Assembly (NCBI GenBank): GCA_037102815.1
Contig: BTPP01000006.1
Span: 62,001-126,000, forward strand
Reading direction: 5' to 3'
DNA length: 64,000 bases
Source: Neurospora intermedia
Taxonomy: Eukaryota; Ascomycota; Sordariomycetes; Sordariales; Sordariaceae
Shown here: in pieces, positions 43,724 to 58,050 of the stretch
How positions within the stretch are numbered: the first letter of the stretch is position 1
How the letters are laid out: the number at the start of each line of letters is the position of its first letter
Translations under genes and position numbers: made by a program
Notes under the pieces: model-generated
Told to the model about the DNA's origin: nothing
The model's input: the letters and a program-made list of their open reading frames with translations, nothing else
Databases searched by the model: none

Positions 43724-45076
43724 ATGACCGGATCAAAGACAAAAACACCCCCAGTATCACCCAGACCGCAATCCAATCATGCTCATGGTTCAACTCCCTT
43801 ATCGGAATTTCAAAACCTAGGTAACGGAATCCTCTTTTTCGATCCAGCAGCAGCAGCAATAGCAGCATCACCACCAAACCATGACGGTAACCACTTCCAT
43901 ACCCCTCAACTCATCGTCCTCTGCACCTGGCTAGGCAGCGCCACTCCCCGGCGCATCGCCAAATACACCTCAGGCTACCGGCGTCTCTTCCCCGCCTCAC
44001 CCATCCTCGTTATCCAAACCGTCATTGCCGACTTCACCGTTCGTTCCGAGCAGGCCATTCGGCGAAACCTAGCCCCGGCAAGAGATGTCATTCGACATGT
44101 TCTCCTTCTTACCCGCGATCGTTCCAATTCCCAATCACCCCATACAGAAGGAGACTACCACAGGAGTCCAGCACCGGCGGAAAACGAGAGTCCCGGGACA
44201 GGGACAGACACAAAAAGGACAGGAATCCTACTACACATCTTCTCCAACGGCGGCTGTCATGTAGCCATCCAACTAGCCCACAGCTATCTTTCGTCGTCTT
44301 TTGGTCAAGCGCTACCTCTACCAGTCACTCTACAAATCCTCGATTCCTGCCCCGGCACCTTTTCCATTGCGCAGACGTACGGAGCAGCGGTGCATTCCGT
44401 TCCGGCTCACCATCCTTGGGTGCTACAGAGCATGCAGCGATGGGGATTATGGGGTGCCGTGGTGTTGGTTGCGGGAATACAAAATGGACTGCCGAGAGCG
44501 ATTGGGGAACATGTGGTAAGAAGAAAGTTGTTGGGTGGCGTGGGGGTGGATTTTGAGGGGATGAGGGGGGGAGTTTTGGATGATGGACTTTTTGGAGGTG
44601 GGGGACAAGAAAAAAATGGGAAAAAAGAAGGAGGAACGGGAATGGGAATGGGAACAGGGAGGTTGTATTTGTATTCGAAGGCGGATGAGGTGGTGGGGTG
44701 GAGGGATGTGGAGAGGCATGTGAGGATGGCTAGGAAGATGGTGAACGAGAAGGGAAGAGGTGATGAGAAAGGGTTGGTGAGAGCGGAGAGATTTGAAAAG
44801 GCAGGTCATTGTGCCTTGGTGATGGAGGATGAGGAGAGGTATTGGAGGGCTGTGAGGGAGAGTTGGGAGGGGCAAATGGAGAGGAGGCGGATGATGAGAG
44901 ACAGTCGCGAAGAAGAGGAGTGTGAACCCGGAAAAGTCGTGCTGGGGGCTACGGATGGACAAGGGGGAGAAGGGGGGGTTGGCGATGAGCCAGGGACAAG
45001 GTCCGGAGTTGAAGAAGAAGTTGAGTCGAGAGCAGCTGAGGCTTCGAGGACGAGAGCTCGCACTAGTAAACTCTAA
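43724..45076 (+). CDS. DUF829/TMEM53-type alpha/beta hydrolase
   Basis: Intronless 450-aa frame from the first ATG (43724). The fold markers are LIVLCTWLGSATPRRIAKY (first strand and oxyanion region), the nucleophile elbow LLHIFSNGGCH with Ser174, a strand ending YLYSKADEVVGW with Asp321, and EKAGHCALVMEDEERYW with His362. Together these form a plausible Ser-Asp-His triad. These are the marks of the DUF829 family, which includes TMEM53 and the PaxU-like proteins of fungal indole-diterpene clusters. No such biosynthetic cluster is present here, so a general housekeeping role is more likely. The C-terminal 90 residues are a Gly/Glu/Arg-rich extension. The substrate is unknown. Confidence 0.8.
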   Translation: MTGSKTKTPPVSPRPQSNHAHGSTPLSEFQNLGNGILFFDPAAAAIAASPPNHDGNHFHTPQLIVLCTWLGSATPRRIAKYTSGYRRLFPASPILVIQTVIADFTVRSEQAIRRNLAPARDVIRHVLLLTRDRSNSQSPHTEGDYHRSPAPAENESPGTGTDTKRTGILLHIFSNGGCHVAIQLAHSYLSSSFGQALPLPVTLQILDSCPGTFSIAQTYGAAVHSVPAHHPWVLQSMQRWGLWGAVVLVAGIQNGLPRAIGEHVVRRKLLGGVGVDFEGMRGGVLDDGLFGGGGQEKNGKKEGGTGMGMGTGRLYLYSKADEVVGWRDVERHVRMARKMVNEKGRGDEKGLVRAERFEKAGHCALVMEDEERYWRAVRESWEGQMERRRMMRDSREEEECEPGKVVLGATDGQGGEGGVGDEPGTRSGVEEEVESRAAEASRTRARTSKL

Positions 45077-46244
45077 CGAACTCGACGCTTCTGTTGTCGA
45101 CGTTGTGAAAAACGAATGAGAAGATGGGGTGCGGTTTCGATGATCGCGTCGGGAAGAGGATCTGCTATTCTTTTTGCAGTTTAGGTTATGGGACTCCAAT
45201 GGGAAAAGACACATCGTTTTCACTCTCGTCTATGATAGCGTGGGTTGTAATTACCGACAGCTCTCATCATGAGTATGTATCCAGACGATGTGACAGCATA
45301 CATGAGACAATCAGGTATAGGACCAGCTTGAGCAACGGCGGTCTGCGTCCTCTCAAAGATGACCGTCGTGAACATCGGAGTTGCTTGCAAAGCGTACATA
45401 CATGTTGTAGAATTATGTAGACACAGAGCGGACGACAACGGCAGAGGTTACATTGTATTTTTTGTTAGACCACTGGGGACCCACAGTTCAGCCCCCATTC
45501 GCACATCCGAAAGCGGTTGGGCGCATGATAAGGCTGGAGTTAGAGCGGTTGCTGGGGTCCACCGTCATCTCCAACGACTCCAACTTGTGCGACTCCACAA
45601 TCAACCAATGCAAACCTGGGACAGTGACCAGCATGTGGTTGGTCCGTCTTTCCCCGAAAAGAAAACAAATCAATGAATAAAACCACAAAATTTATATCCT
45701 ACCTAAAGGGTCCCTGCTTGTGTCGAGAGACATCGATAACCACGGCGACATTTTGGATAATTCTCGACGATACCAGAGAAAGTGCCTCTTACTTGTAGTC
45801 CTTTGTTGGCATATTGCCCGATCGGCTCGAAACCCCACTTTCATCCCAGAATCTGCAAGTACGGAGTCGCCAGGCAATATTGGCTTTGTTTACTTTCAAC
45901 CTTCCGTTCTGACTACCGACATCAACCACGGCGACCTGCTTCTATTTCCGCGGCTAGAATCCCTGAAATCACCTCGTTGAAATCGAGAGACACTCAAAGG
46001 CATTCAGGTTACCAGAAGCCGACAACTTTAAGAGCTTGGAACCCAAGGTTCACACCGCCTAACCCACATCACATGTAACGCTTTGCATAGCAGTGCTTGA
46101 ATCCATCCAAAGCAGTATCACCCACACAAGCGAGTTCGCAGCCGACATACACCATCCGTCTATCGCTCGACGAAACCCGCTTGGGAACCGCTACAAACCA
46201 TTCACAAGTTTCATCCATTGGAATATCAAACCACATAATTTCCA
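45077..46244. other. Intergenic region
   Basis: About 1.2 kb between two plus-strand genes, without supported coding sequence. A CA/CCA-rich leader precedes the start of the next gene. Confidence 0.5.
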
Positions 46245-48416
46245 ATGGCTCTCTCATCACCATCATCATCGCCCAGTGAGGCCGTCTCCAGACGACAGTC
46301 TCTTTCCATCGGCTGCGCTCCAAAGAAACAACTCAATAACATTGAGGTCCTCAGTCTGATGCGCCAGCAACGAGAACACCCAAGCCCACTCCGAGAATGG
46401 TCCCCCGTCCATCCAGGCATCCAGCTGAGGGTCAACCTGCTCAACAAACTCATCTCGGACCTCGAGCGTACCCATCTTCGCCTCCAGCAAGAGGCTCAAA
46501 AGACGCAACAAGCCTCCCAAATAGTCCAAGACTTTGCCGCATGGCCATCCATAGCACCCGAGTATGCCGCGATAAGGGCAGCCAACCCGTGGCTAGCAAA
46601 ACAAGCCGCCAAGTATGCTCGACCAGTCATCGAGAAGGAGTATACCCAGGCTATTGCTTTTTTGCAAGCTAAGCAGAGGAGAGAACAATTACCAGAAGGA
46701 GAGAAACTAAAAAGGATATCCGGGGAGGAGACGACACCAAGTCCGGCATCGAGTCCCGAGGAACACCGCCAGCTTAGGAAAAAGGCGAGTAGTCAGGACC
46801 TGCGATCCAGTCTCATCACCCACCAAGGCTCGCCTGCTCCCCGTAGGCCAAGGACGCCCCCAGAGAAGGAAGGGAGTGGGAGACCAAAGACGCCCGAGAG
46901 ACCCACCCCTATTGTTACGCGACGACCGAAAAAGACCCCAAGCCCGCGACAAGGACCACCACCAGTCAACGAGATCAAGAAACTGCACCTCTCTTCACAC
47001 GGCCCAAGTAAATCTTCGCCTTCCAAAACCTACAGTACTCCATCTGGCCTGTCGCCCAGTCCCATGTCGAACCACCTCTCGAAACCGAGGGCCTCGCCGT
47101 TGGCCTGCCTAGAGTCGATGGGCATTGTCCTCACCCCCGAACAAAGGCTCGAATTTGCCCAGCGCGCCGAACAGCTAGAAGCCATGGCATATCTCGAACT
47201 GCGTTGGCATAGGTTGCACTACGCAATGACTGAGATCCAAGGATTCTGTGTCCGGGGGCTCGCGGAGAGGGAAAGCGAACGGATAGCCAAGATGATGTAC
47301 CCAATACGGCGACGGAGGTCTACTGCTACTGGTGGTTCTGGTATTTCTGCCCTACGAGGGTTGCTGGCGGGTTTGGACGAGGACGACGACCTGACGCTCT
47401 TTGGTAGCGACGACGATGACGACGAATTCGAGAACGAACTGAACCACTACGAAGACGAATGGGAGGCCGAATCAGAGGATTCGGACTTGGACGACGAATG
47501 TGACTCGGGAGAAAACGATGACTCAGACGAGGACAACTTCCCCGGCTCGGCAGTTGCCTACAACAACCGCAAGTATGGTGGTCGCGGTACCATCAGCACC
47601 AGCAACACCCCAGATCTCTTCGCCCGCGCCGGAGCACAAAGTAGACTATCCATGTCCGTGGACATGGAACAGCAGCAGCAGCAGCAGCATCTTCCTCTCG
47701 ATCCTCACCATCCGCCCCTGCCAGACACGCCTCCCGTCATCTCTAGCATCGGAAATGACACTTCCCTCCCAAAAATCGACGCCGAACTAGAGCAGTCCAT
47801 CGCCCTAACCCCTCCCGCCACCCCCAAACCTGCACCCCGAAGAATCAACCTAAACCCACGCAACGTAACCCTGCCGCCTTCCAACCCGCGCGCCTCAACG
47901 CTGAACCTCAACCTCGGTCTTGGCGGCGGCGGCGGTAACCTAAGAAACAAACCGAACCCGGCACTGGCAAAAGAGATCGACACCCTCTTGCCCTGCGAAA
48001 AGGAGAACCTGCCTAGCACCCCGCTGAAGACGCTGAATATCAATCGGAGTAACGCGCGGCCGCTTGGTGGTGGGACGGGTTTACTCACGCCGGCGGCGTC
48101 AGGGCAGAGCAGCGGTGGGAAGAAGGTGGGGATTGTTGATCTGGGGATTAAGAGCAGGCCGCCTGTGTTGAGTCGGAAGTTGGGTGTCATGTCAGCGAAG
48201 GAGGTGGTGGATGGAGGAGGAAAAGGTGATGCGGGAGGGAGGAAAGAGGATGCTTGCGCTACGAAGGAGAATCAACCGCCTGTTGTTGGGAATGGAAGTG
48301 GTGGTGCAGGAGTCCCTGGAGGTGGTAGTAGTAGTAGTAGTAGACCTGGACTACTGAGGCCGGGGTTGGGGAGGAGGTTTTCTTATCATGCTGGTGGTGG
48401 GAGGGTTTTGGGATAA
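46245..48416 (+). CDS. Unrecognised 723-aa low-complexity regulatory-type protein
   Basis: Single long frame with good codon bias. Residues about 30-150 form a helical region (NNIEVLSLMRQQREHPSPL; LRVNLLNKLISDLERTHLRL; EYAAIRAANPWLAKQAAKYA) that looks like the conserved core. A Pro/Arg/Ser-rich basic stretch follows (about 175-290, several SP and TP sites). Another helical segment comes next (about 292-355, TPEQRLEFAQRAEQLEAMAY), then a strongly acidic run near 390-430, a short poly-Gln, and a Ser/Pro/Gly-rich tail. No membrane span or signal peptide. SP/TP density suggests phosphorylation by CDK or MAP kinases; that is inference. I do not recognise the family. Confidence 0.75.
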   Translation: MALSSPSSSPSEAVSRRQSLSIGCAPKKQLNNIEVLSLMRQQREHPSPLREWSPVHPGIQLRVNLLNKLISDLERTHLRLQQEAQKTQQASQIVQDFAAWPSIAPEYAAIRAANPWLAKQAAKYARPVIEKEYTQAIAFLQAKQRREQLPEGEKLKRISGEETTPSPASSPEEHRQLRKKASSQDLRSSLITHQGSPAPRRPRTPPEKEGSGRPKTPERPTPIVTRRPKKTPSPRQGPPPVNEIKKLHLSSHGPSKSSPSKTYSTPSGLSPSPMSNHLSKPRASPLACLESMGIVLTPEQRLEFAQRAEQLEAMAYLELRWHRLHYAMTEIQGFCVRGLAERESERIAKMMYPIRRRRSTATGGSGISALRGLLAGLDEDDDLTLFGSDDDDDEFENELNHYEDEWEAESEDSDLDDECDSGENDDSDEDNFPGSAVAYNNRKYGGRGTISTSNTPDLFARAGAQSRLSMSVDMEQQQQQQHLPLDPHHPPLPDTPPVISSIGNDTSLPKIDAELEQSIALTPPATPKPAPRRINLNPRNVTLPPSNPRASTLNLNLGLGGGGGNLRNKPNPALAKEIDTLLPCEKENLPSTPLKTLNINRSNARPLGGGTGLLTPAASGQSSGGKKVGIVDLGIKSRPPVLSRKLGVMSAKEVVDGGGKGDAGGRKEDACATKENQPPVVGNGSGGAGVPGGGSSSSSRPGLLRPGLGRRFSYHAGGGRVLG

Positions 48417-49018
48417 TAACTCTGCGTGGCTATCGCTAGCAATGAACTATGCAAGGGTTTGAGAGGTGAAAGAGGGAGAGAATGAAGATTTTGTGCGTGA
48501 GCAGGAAAACAAAGATTGCTAAGAGTTCAAACATGACCCACCAAGGGACGGGACTGGAACATTCCAAGCCTGGGAGGATGTCTCGGTCTGTGTCACCAAG
48601 TGGTTTTCCTGTCTTGCATATTTGCCAGGGGCGGAAACATCTCAACTGAGGAGCTCTCATTCTTGGATAGCGTGACAAAAACGAGCGAATGCGAATCGCA
48701 CGTGGGAACTTGGATTGAACTGAACAAAACAAAAAAGCATTTACCGGTATGCATATATACATAGCCCATGGACTGGCGCATTTCTAGTATAGTGTTAGGA
48801 TTACCAACGATATATGTGCATTAAAATGATATTCGTATTACAGTCAAATGCGTCCGTCTATATTGTCTGCCGTTATTTGAATCCTCTTTTCGGACTTATC
48901 CATTGTTGCTGGTCCCATGGGGATCTAGCACATACAGTAAGAGTTTTGTTAGCCATGGGGCCCATTAGCGCGAGTACATGAGCCCACAAAAAGTCCGGAA
49001 ATTTTATCAACAAAAACA
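48417..49018. other. Intergenic region
   Basis: About 600 nt between the 723-aa gene and the initiator tRNA. No supported gene. A CAA-rich stretch (TCAACAAAAACAAG) directly precedes the tRNA, as is usual at Pol III transcription starts. Confidence 0.5.
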
Positions 49019-49090
49019 AGCTGCATGGCGCAGCGGAAGCGCGCCGGGCTCATAACCCGGAGGTCACTCGATCGAAACGAGTTGCAGCTA
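49019..49090 (+). tRNA. Initiator tRNA-Met (CAT)
   Basis: A 72-nt cloverleaf without intron. The acceptor stem AGCTGCA pairs with TGCAGCT, giving the A1:U72 pair characteristic of eukaryotic initiators. The anticodon stem-loop is GGG-CTCATAA-CCC with three consecutive G:C pairs. The T-loop reads ATCGAAA, with A in place of T54, another initiator mark. A T-rich Pol III terminator follows. Confidence 0.95.
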
Positions 49091-49093
49091 AAA

Positions 49094-49108
49094 TTTCTTT
49101 TTCTTTTT

Positions 49109-49140
<32 letters not shown>
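49094..49140 (+). terminator. Pol III terminator and poly(T) tract after initiator tRNA
   Basis: Several short T runs are followed by 30 consecutive T (49111-49140). The first T runs suffice for Pol III termination; the long run is a simple repeat in its own right. Confidence 0.75.
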
Positions 49141-49141
<1 letters not shown>

Positions 49142-49703
49142 GCGTCTTGTTTTCTTTTGCGACTTTTCTCCTTTCAATCTATCTCTCGCTTTCCTCTTTT
49201 TCGTTCATCTTTTTCTTCTTGGGAGGGGGTTACCTCTTTTTCTTGGCCAGCAAGGGTTTTTTGTTCGCCGCCCAATGGTTCGCCCCCGTCCTGTAATGTA
49301 TGTACAGTATGTACAATACTAGATCCAACTGCGTGCATCCAACCTGCAGTGCGGCTCTTTGCTCTTTGCCCTTTTCCATTTTGAATTTTGCAACACACAC
49401 ACATCCCTGTATACTACACTACACTACATCACACTACACTATGGAAGTGGAAGTGGAAGTGCAAGCTTGGCGGTCTTTTGGTCTACACTGTGTAATGCAG
49501 TGTATCAAAACCAATTAACTAGTTAGCGAGACCCTGATTCACTTCGTTGGTGATCGTTGTTCGTCGCGTCATGTGTCGTCGTTCTCCGTTGGGCAGGCAG
49601 GCACCAATAAGTTGGTAGTTGGTTATGCTAGTTCCGCCTCATTTCGCCAATGCCCAAGTACGCGTACATAGTGTTATCAACTAGCTCATATAACAATTTA
49701 GTA
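49141..49703. other. Intergenic between two tRNA genes
   Basis: T/C-rich start, ACACT/ACATC microsatellite near 49415-49440 and a GGAAGT triplet repeat at 49443-49461. No supported gene. Confidence 0.55.
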
Positions 49704-49775
49704 TCCGGTATAGTGTAACGGTTAACATATCGCGTTTTCACCGCGAAGCTCGGGGTTCGATTCCCCGTACCGGAG
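49704..49775 (+). tRNA. tRNA-Glu (TTC)
   Basis: A 72-nt intronless cloverleaf. TCCGGTA pairs with TACCGGA, discriminator G. The D-arm is of the GTGTAACGGTTAAC type, the anticodon loop TTTTCAC has anticodon TTC, and the T-arm is CGGGGTTCGATTCCCCG. Closely resembles yeast tRNA-Glu. Confidence 0.95.
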
Positions 49776-49781
49776 TTTCTA

Positions 49782-49788
49782 TTTTTTT
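49782..49788 (+). terminator. Pol III terminator of tRNA-Glu
   Basis: Seven T beginning seven bases after the tRNA end. Confidence 0.75.
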
Positions 49789-50371
49789 CGACTTTTTGCC
49801 TTTTGCCTTTTTTCGCCCCTTCTTTTGCTTTGGCTGTTTTGTGCCATTATTCTTCCGCGACATAAAGTTTGCCCGTTACATGTTACTTATGTCTTTCCGC
49901 TTGCAGGTTTTCGTATGCTCACCTTTTCTTCGTTTAGTGAAAATAAGCATGCATCCATCGAGCGTGATTCGACATTTTTTGTTACAGTTTATGGGTAGAT
50001 TGAGTTTTGCTGCGTGAGGATCGGGAGATACCATGATTTAGATGTGCTGGGAATACCTGCCAATGTAGAACGACAGAGACTGTTTCTGTCTTCCTCTTAC
50101 GTGCTACGCACATACGGTGACTCGAAAGCAAAGCCCATCAACCAGAACGAGAAACAATAGGTTAGGTTATGGTTCCAACCGAAATGAAATTGTATGTGCA
50201 AGGTTTGTGTTGTTCATATGTACAAATGCTCATGTTAAGATATTCACAATGAAAAAAGTTAAGTAAGTTCACCAACCAGAAATCACACTCCGTCACTTCA
50301 TCAGCTCTTCACTTCTCATCACATTCCATCCGCAGACATGCACACACCCTTCCGCTTGCCCTAGCGCTTGC
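49789..50371. other. Intergenic region
   Basis: About 580 nt between tRNA-Glu and the 3' end of the GH74 gene. No supported gene. Confidence 0.55.
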
Positions 50372-53140
50372 TTACACGCACTGCGAATAGTAATCATTCT
50401 GCTTTTCGCACTTATAAGGCGACACGCAAGCCGTCGGGCCCGTCCAGCCCACACCTCCGCACTGATACCAGTGCTGCACGAGCTCAGCGCCGACAGTCGA
50501 GGTAGTCTTGACCGACGACAAAGTCAAGGTAGCAGTAGTAGGCTTGACAGTCGACGTCACAAGCGTGGTGGTAGTAGCAGCAGCCTTGCTCGTCGTCGTG
50601 CTCACCGGAGCAGCAGCAGAAGTGGAGGAAGTCTTCACCGGAGCAGCAGAAGAAGACGACGTAGCACCAGGGGCAGTGGAGGAAAAAGTCTTCACCGGAG
50701 CAGAAGAAGAAGACGACGTAGCACCAGGGGCGGTGCCGCTGACAGAAACCTGCGCGTACAGCACACCGCGGCCGTTGGTGCCGACATATACCTGCCCAGC
50801 GACGTTTGCGGAACCGGCGACCTTGCTAGAGGCCACGGCGATGGAACCAAAGCCCTGAGCACCCTGCACGTCAGTCCAAGTAGCACCAGCGTCGGCGCTA
50901 GCGTACAGCTTGTTGCCGTTGGCGCCGGTGCCAAAGGCGTACAAGTTCCACGAGCCAGAAGCGGAGCCGACGCCGAGAGAGATGGACTGCGTGTTGGTGA
51001 GTCCGCTGAGCTTGGTGAAGGAGACGCCAAAGTCGGTCGAGCGGAAGATGCCGGCATCCGTGCTGACGTACAGCTCGCCGGCGACGGTGGGGTGGGCGAC
51101 AATGTCGCGGACGGCCTTGGCGGATCCCAAAGCGTCAGAGACGGCGGTGAAGGTGGCGCCAGTGTCGGTGCTGCGGTAGAAGGTGCCGGTGGTCGAGCCG
51201 GCATAGAAGACGGTGTTGTTGCGCTTGTCGGAGGCAATGACAGCGCCCGATGGGAGCGAGGCGACGGCGGTGAAGGTGCCCTGGTTCTGCGAGCGGACGA
51301 CGCCGGAGGTGCCCGAAGACCAGACGATGGTGTCGGCGTCGGCAGAGTAGGCGACCGTGCCGCTGCTCTTGGTGGTGTCGGTGCCGTTGTGAGCATGCCA
51401 CGAGGCGCCGCCGTCCGAGGATACGGCCACCTGCTGCGCGCCGGAGCCGGAGCCGATGCGCACCACGTTGGCGGGCTTGTTGCCGGCGTAGTCGACGTCC
51501 GCGGAGCTGGCCCACTGGGGCGTCATCCAGGGTGTCTTGGGAGAGGTGCCGAGGTCGGAGCTGGACTTGAAGGTGAAGCCGCAGTCGTCACCCACGGCCG
51601 CGAGAAGCTCGGAGCCACCGGGGGCGGAGGCGAGACCGAGGACGGCCATTTCTTCGATGCCAACGGCCAAGGATTGGATGGTCACGTTGTGGACGGTGTC
51701 CCACTTGGTCAGGTCGTGGCCGCCGTAGACAGTGAGACCGGTGGCGTAGAGCCAATGGTCGCTGTCGAGGGGGTTGATTTCGAGGGATTCGATCATCCAA
51801 CCGAGGTGCTTGGTATCCTGAGAAAGGAAGCCGGTCTCGATCCAGGGAGCGTTAGGGGTCTGAGAATTAAAAAGTTAGTATAACGTCAAATGAGTATGAG
51901 AGAGGAGAGAACGCCTTACGGTCAATCCATAGTACTGGTTCATGTTGGGATAACCATCCCACTCCCAGATGGGAGACCAGGTGGCACCAGAGTCGGTTGA
52001 GCGGTAGATCTGGGCATCGGGCCACCACAAGTTCAAGCTGGCAACCATGATAGTACCGGGGTTCTTCATGTCAACACCCAAGCCACCAAAGCCATAGGCG
52101 AGGTCACTGCCGGGAGTGATGTCCTTCCAGGTACCGTTGGTGATGTCGTAGCGGTAAACGGCACCGGCAGTGCCATCGTAGGGACCAGTACCGTCGCTGT
52201 AGGTAAGGTAGAGGGCCTTCTCGGTGGGTTGGAGCTTGCACTTGTGAGGGAAGTACGTGCCGGGCTGGCCAGCGACGGCGGACCAAGTGGCACCGGCGTC
52301 GTTGGAAACCCAGACGGAAGAGGTGCTGTTAGTGGCGGAACCAACAAAAATGCGGGACGTGGCGCCGTTGGTGGTAGCCGAAGTCGAGTCAAAGGTAACA
52401 AAGGCAATGCCCTGCTTGTCGTTGTTGAGGCCAGTGGTATCGGATGGGTCTACGACGTAGTCGCCGACAGCGGTGAACGAAGACACCTTGGAGAAGGTGA
52501 CACCGCCGTCTGTGCTCTTGTAGAGGCCATGGCCGCTGCGAGCACCGAAGTAGATGATCTTGGAGTTCTTGGGATCGACAGCAAGTCTCTCGCCCATGCC
52601 GCGACCGGGCATGTTTCCTCCAACCTTGAAAGGCAGCTCGGTGCTAGACCATGTAGCACCTCTGTCGGAACTGCGGATAAGGGTACCATTGTTGGGGTCC
52701 CATCTGGAGTATGGTTAGCCCACATCGAAGGGAACGAAGGACTGGTCCAGGACTTACGAGTTGGTGTACATGCCGGTAGCGGCATAGATCTTGTCGGGAT
52801 CTTGAGGATCGAGAGCAACAGCATCGATACCCCAGTTGTTCCTGATAATTGTATGGTCAGCGTGCGGGTAAATAGGGGGGTTGACGATAACTGATACTTA
52901 CCATTTGTCGTCCGTAGTGATGGAATCGGTAATGGCAGTCCAGGAGTCATCAGCGTTCAGTCTGTAGAGACCGCCAATATCGGTACGAGCATAGGCAACG
53001 CCCTTTTCTGTTGGGTGGAAGACAAAGCCAGGCACGAAACCACCACCACCGCCAATGTTGACGTTCTTCCAGGAAGCAGCAGCCCTCACAGGAGCTGCCG
53101 CGGCTGCTAGAAGCAGCTGAATGACCGAGTTGCTCTTCAT
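50372..53140 (-). CDS. gh74-1: GH74 xyloglucanase with C-terminal CBM1
   Basis: Four exons, 52902-53140, 52758-52841, 51920-52703 and 50372-51859 (60, 54 and 59-nt introns), give 864 aa. A signal peptide ([20 protein letters not shown]) leads into the GH74 start [14 protein letters not shown]-like segment and [12 protein letters not shown], where Asp54 (about 35 in the mature protein) occupies the first catalytic position of the family. A second candidate Asp lies in AAVGDDCGF (460-461). Repeated STDxGx[10 protein letters not shown] motifs mark the twin seven-bladed propellers. A Ser/Thr/Ala linker (about 742-830) precedes a CBM1 (832-864, [14 protein letters not shown]). The secreted enzyme cleaves the xyloglucan backbone and binds cellulose. 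It shares a divergent promoter with the GH2 gene. Confidence 0.95.
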
Positions 53141-57773
<4,633 letters not shown>

Positions 57774-58050
57774 GTTTCTTGAGTCCAAAGCATCTGTCCC
57801 TTATGAGCTTTGAGGTTAGGTTGAGGTAGTTTGTAAAGCATAGCTACGCAGGTATTAATGGAAGCCAGAACATGCTCGTCATTTGGTTAGGTTAGCGATA
57901 GAAACAGAGATAACAAACAGATGGAAAAGTAAATAACTGACGATAATGAAAAGCCCAAGGAAATTCACACTGAGCAGTAGCATACGTGCCACTCAATAGT
58001 GGTCGTGTTCAGCACAACAGTTAACCAGCAACTATCCTTTGCACAATGTC

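Noticed and set aside
43724-45076. Indole-diterpene gene cluster suggested by PaxU-like hydrolase
   Set aside because: No prenyltransferase, P450 or GGPP synthase lies nearby; DUF829 hydrolases also occur as ordinary standalone genes.
50471-51883. Long plus-strand open frame of about 470 codons
   Set aside because: It lies antisense to the GH74 exon, is made of Arg/Gly/Ser-rich shadow sequence, and arises from the strong third-position GC bias of the real gene.
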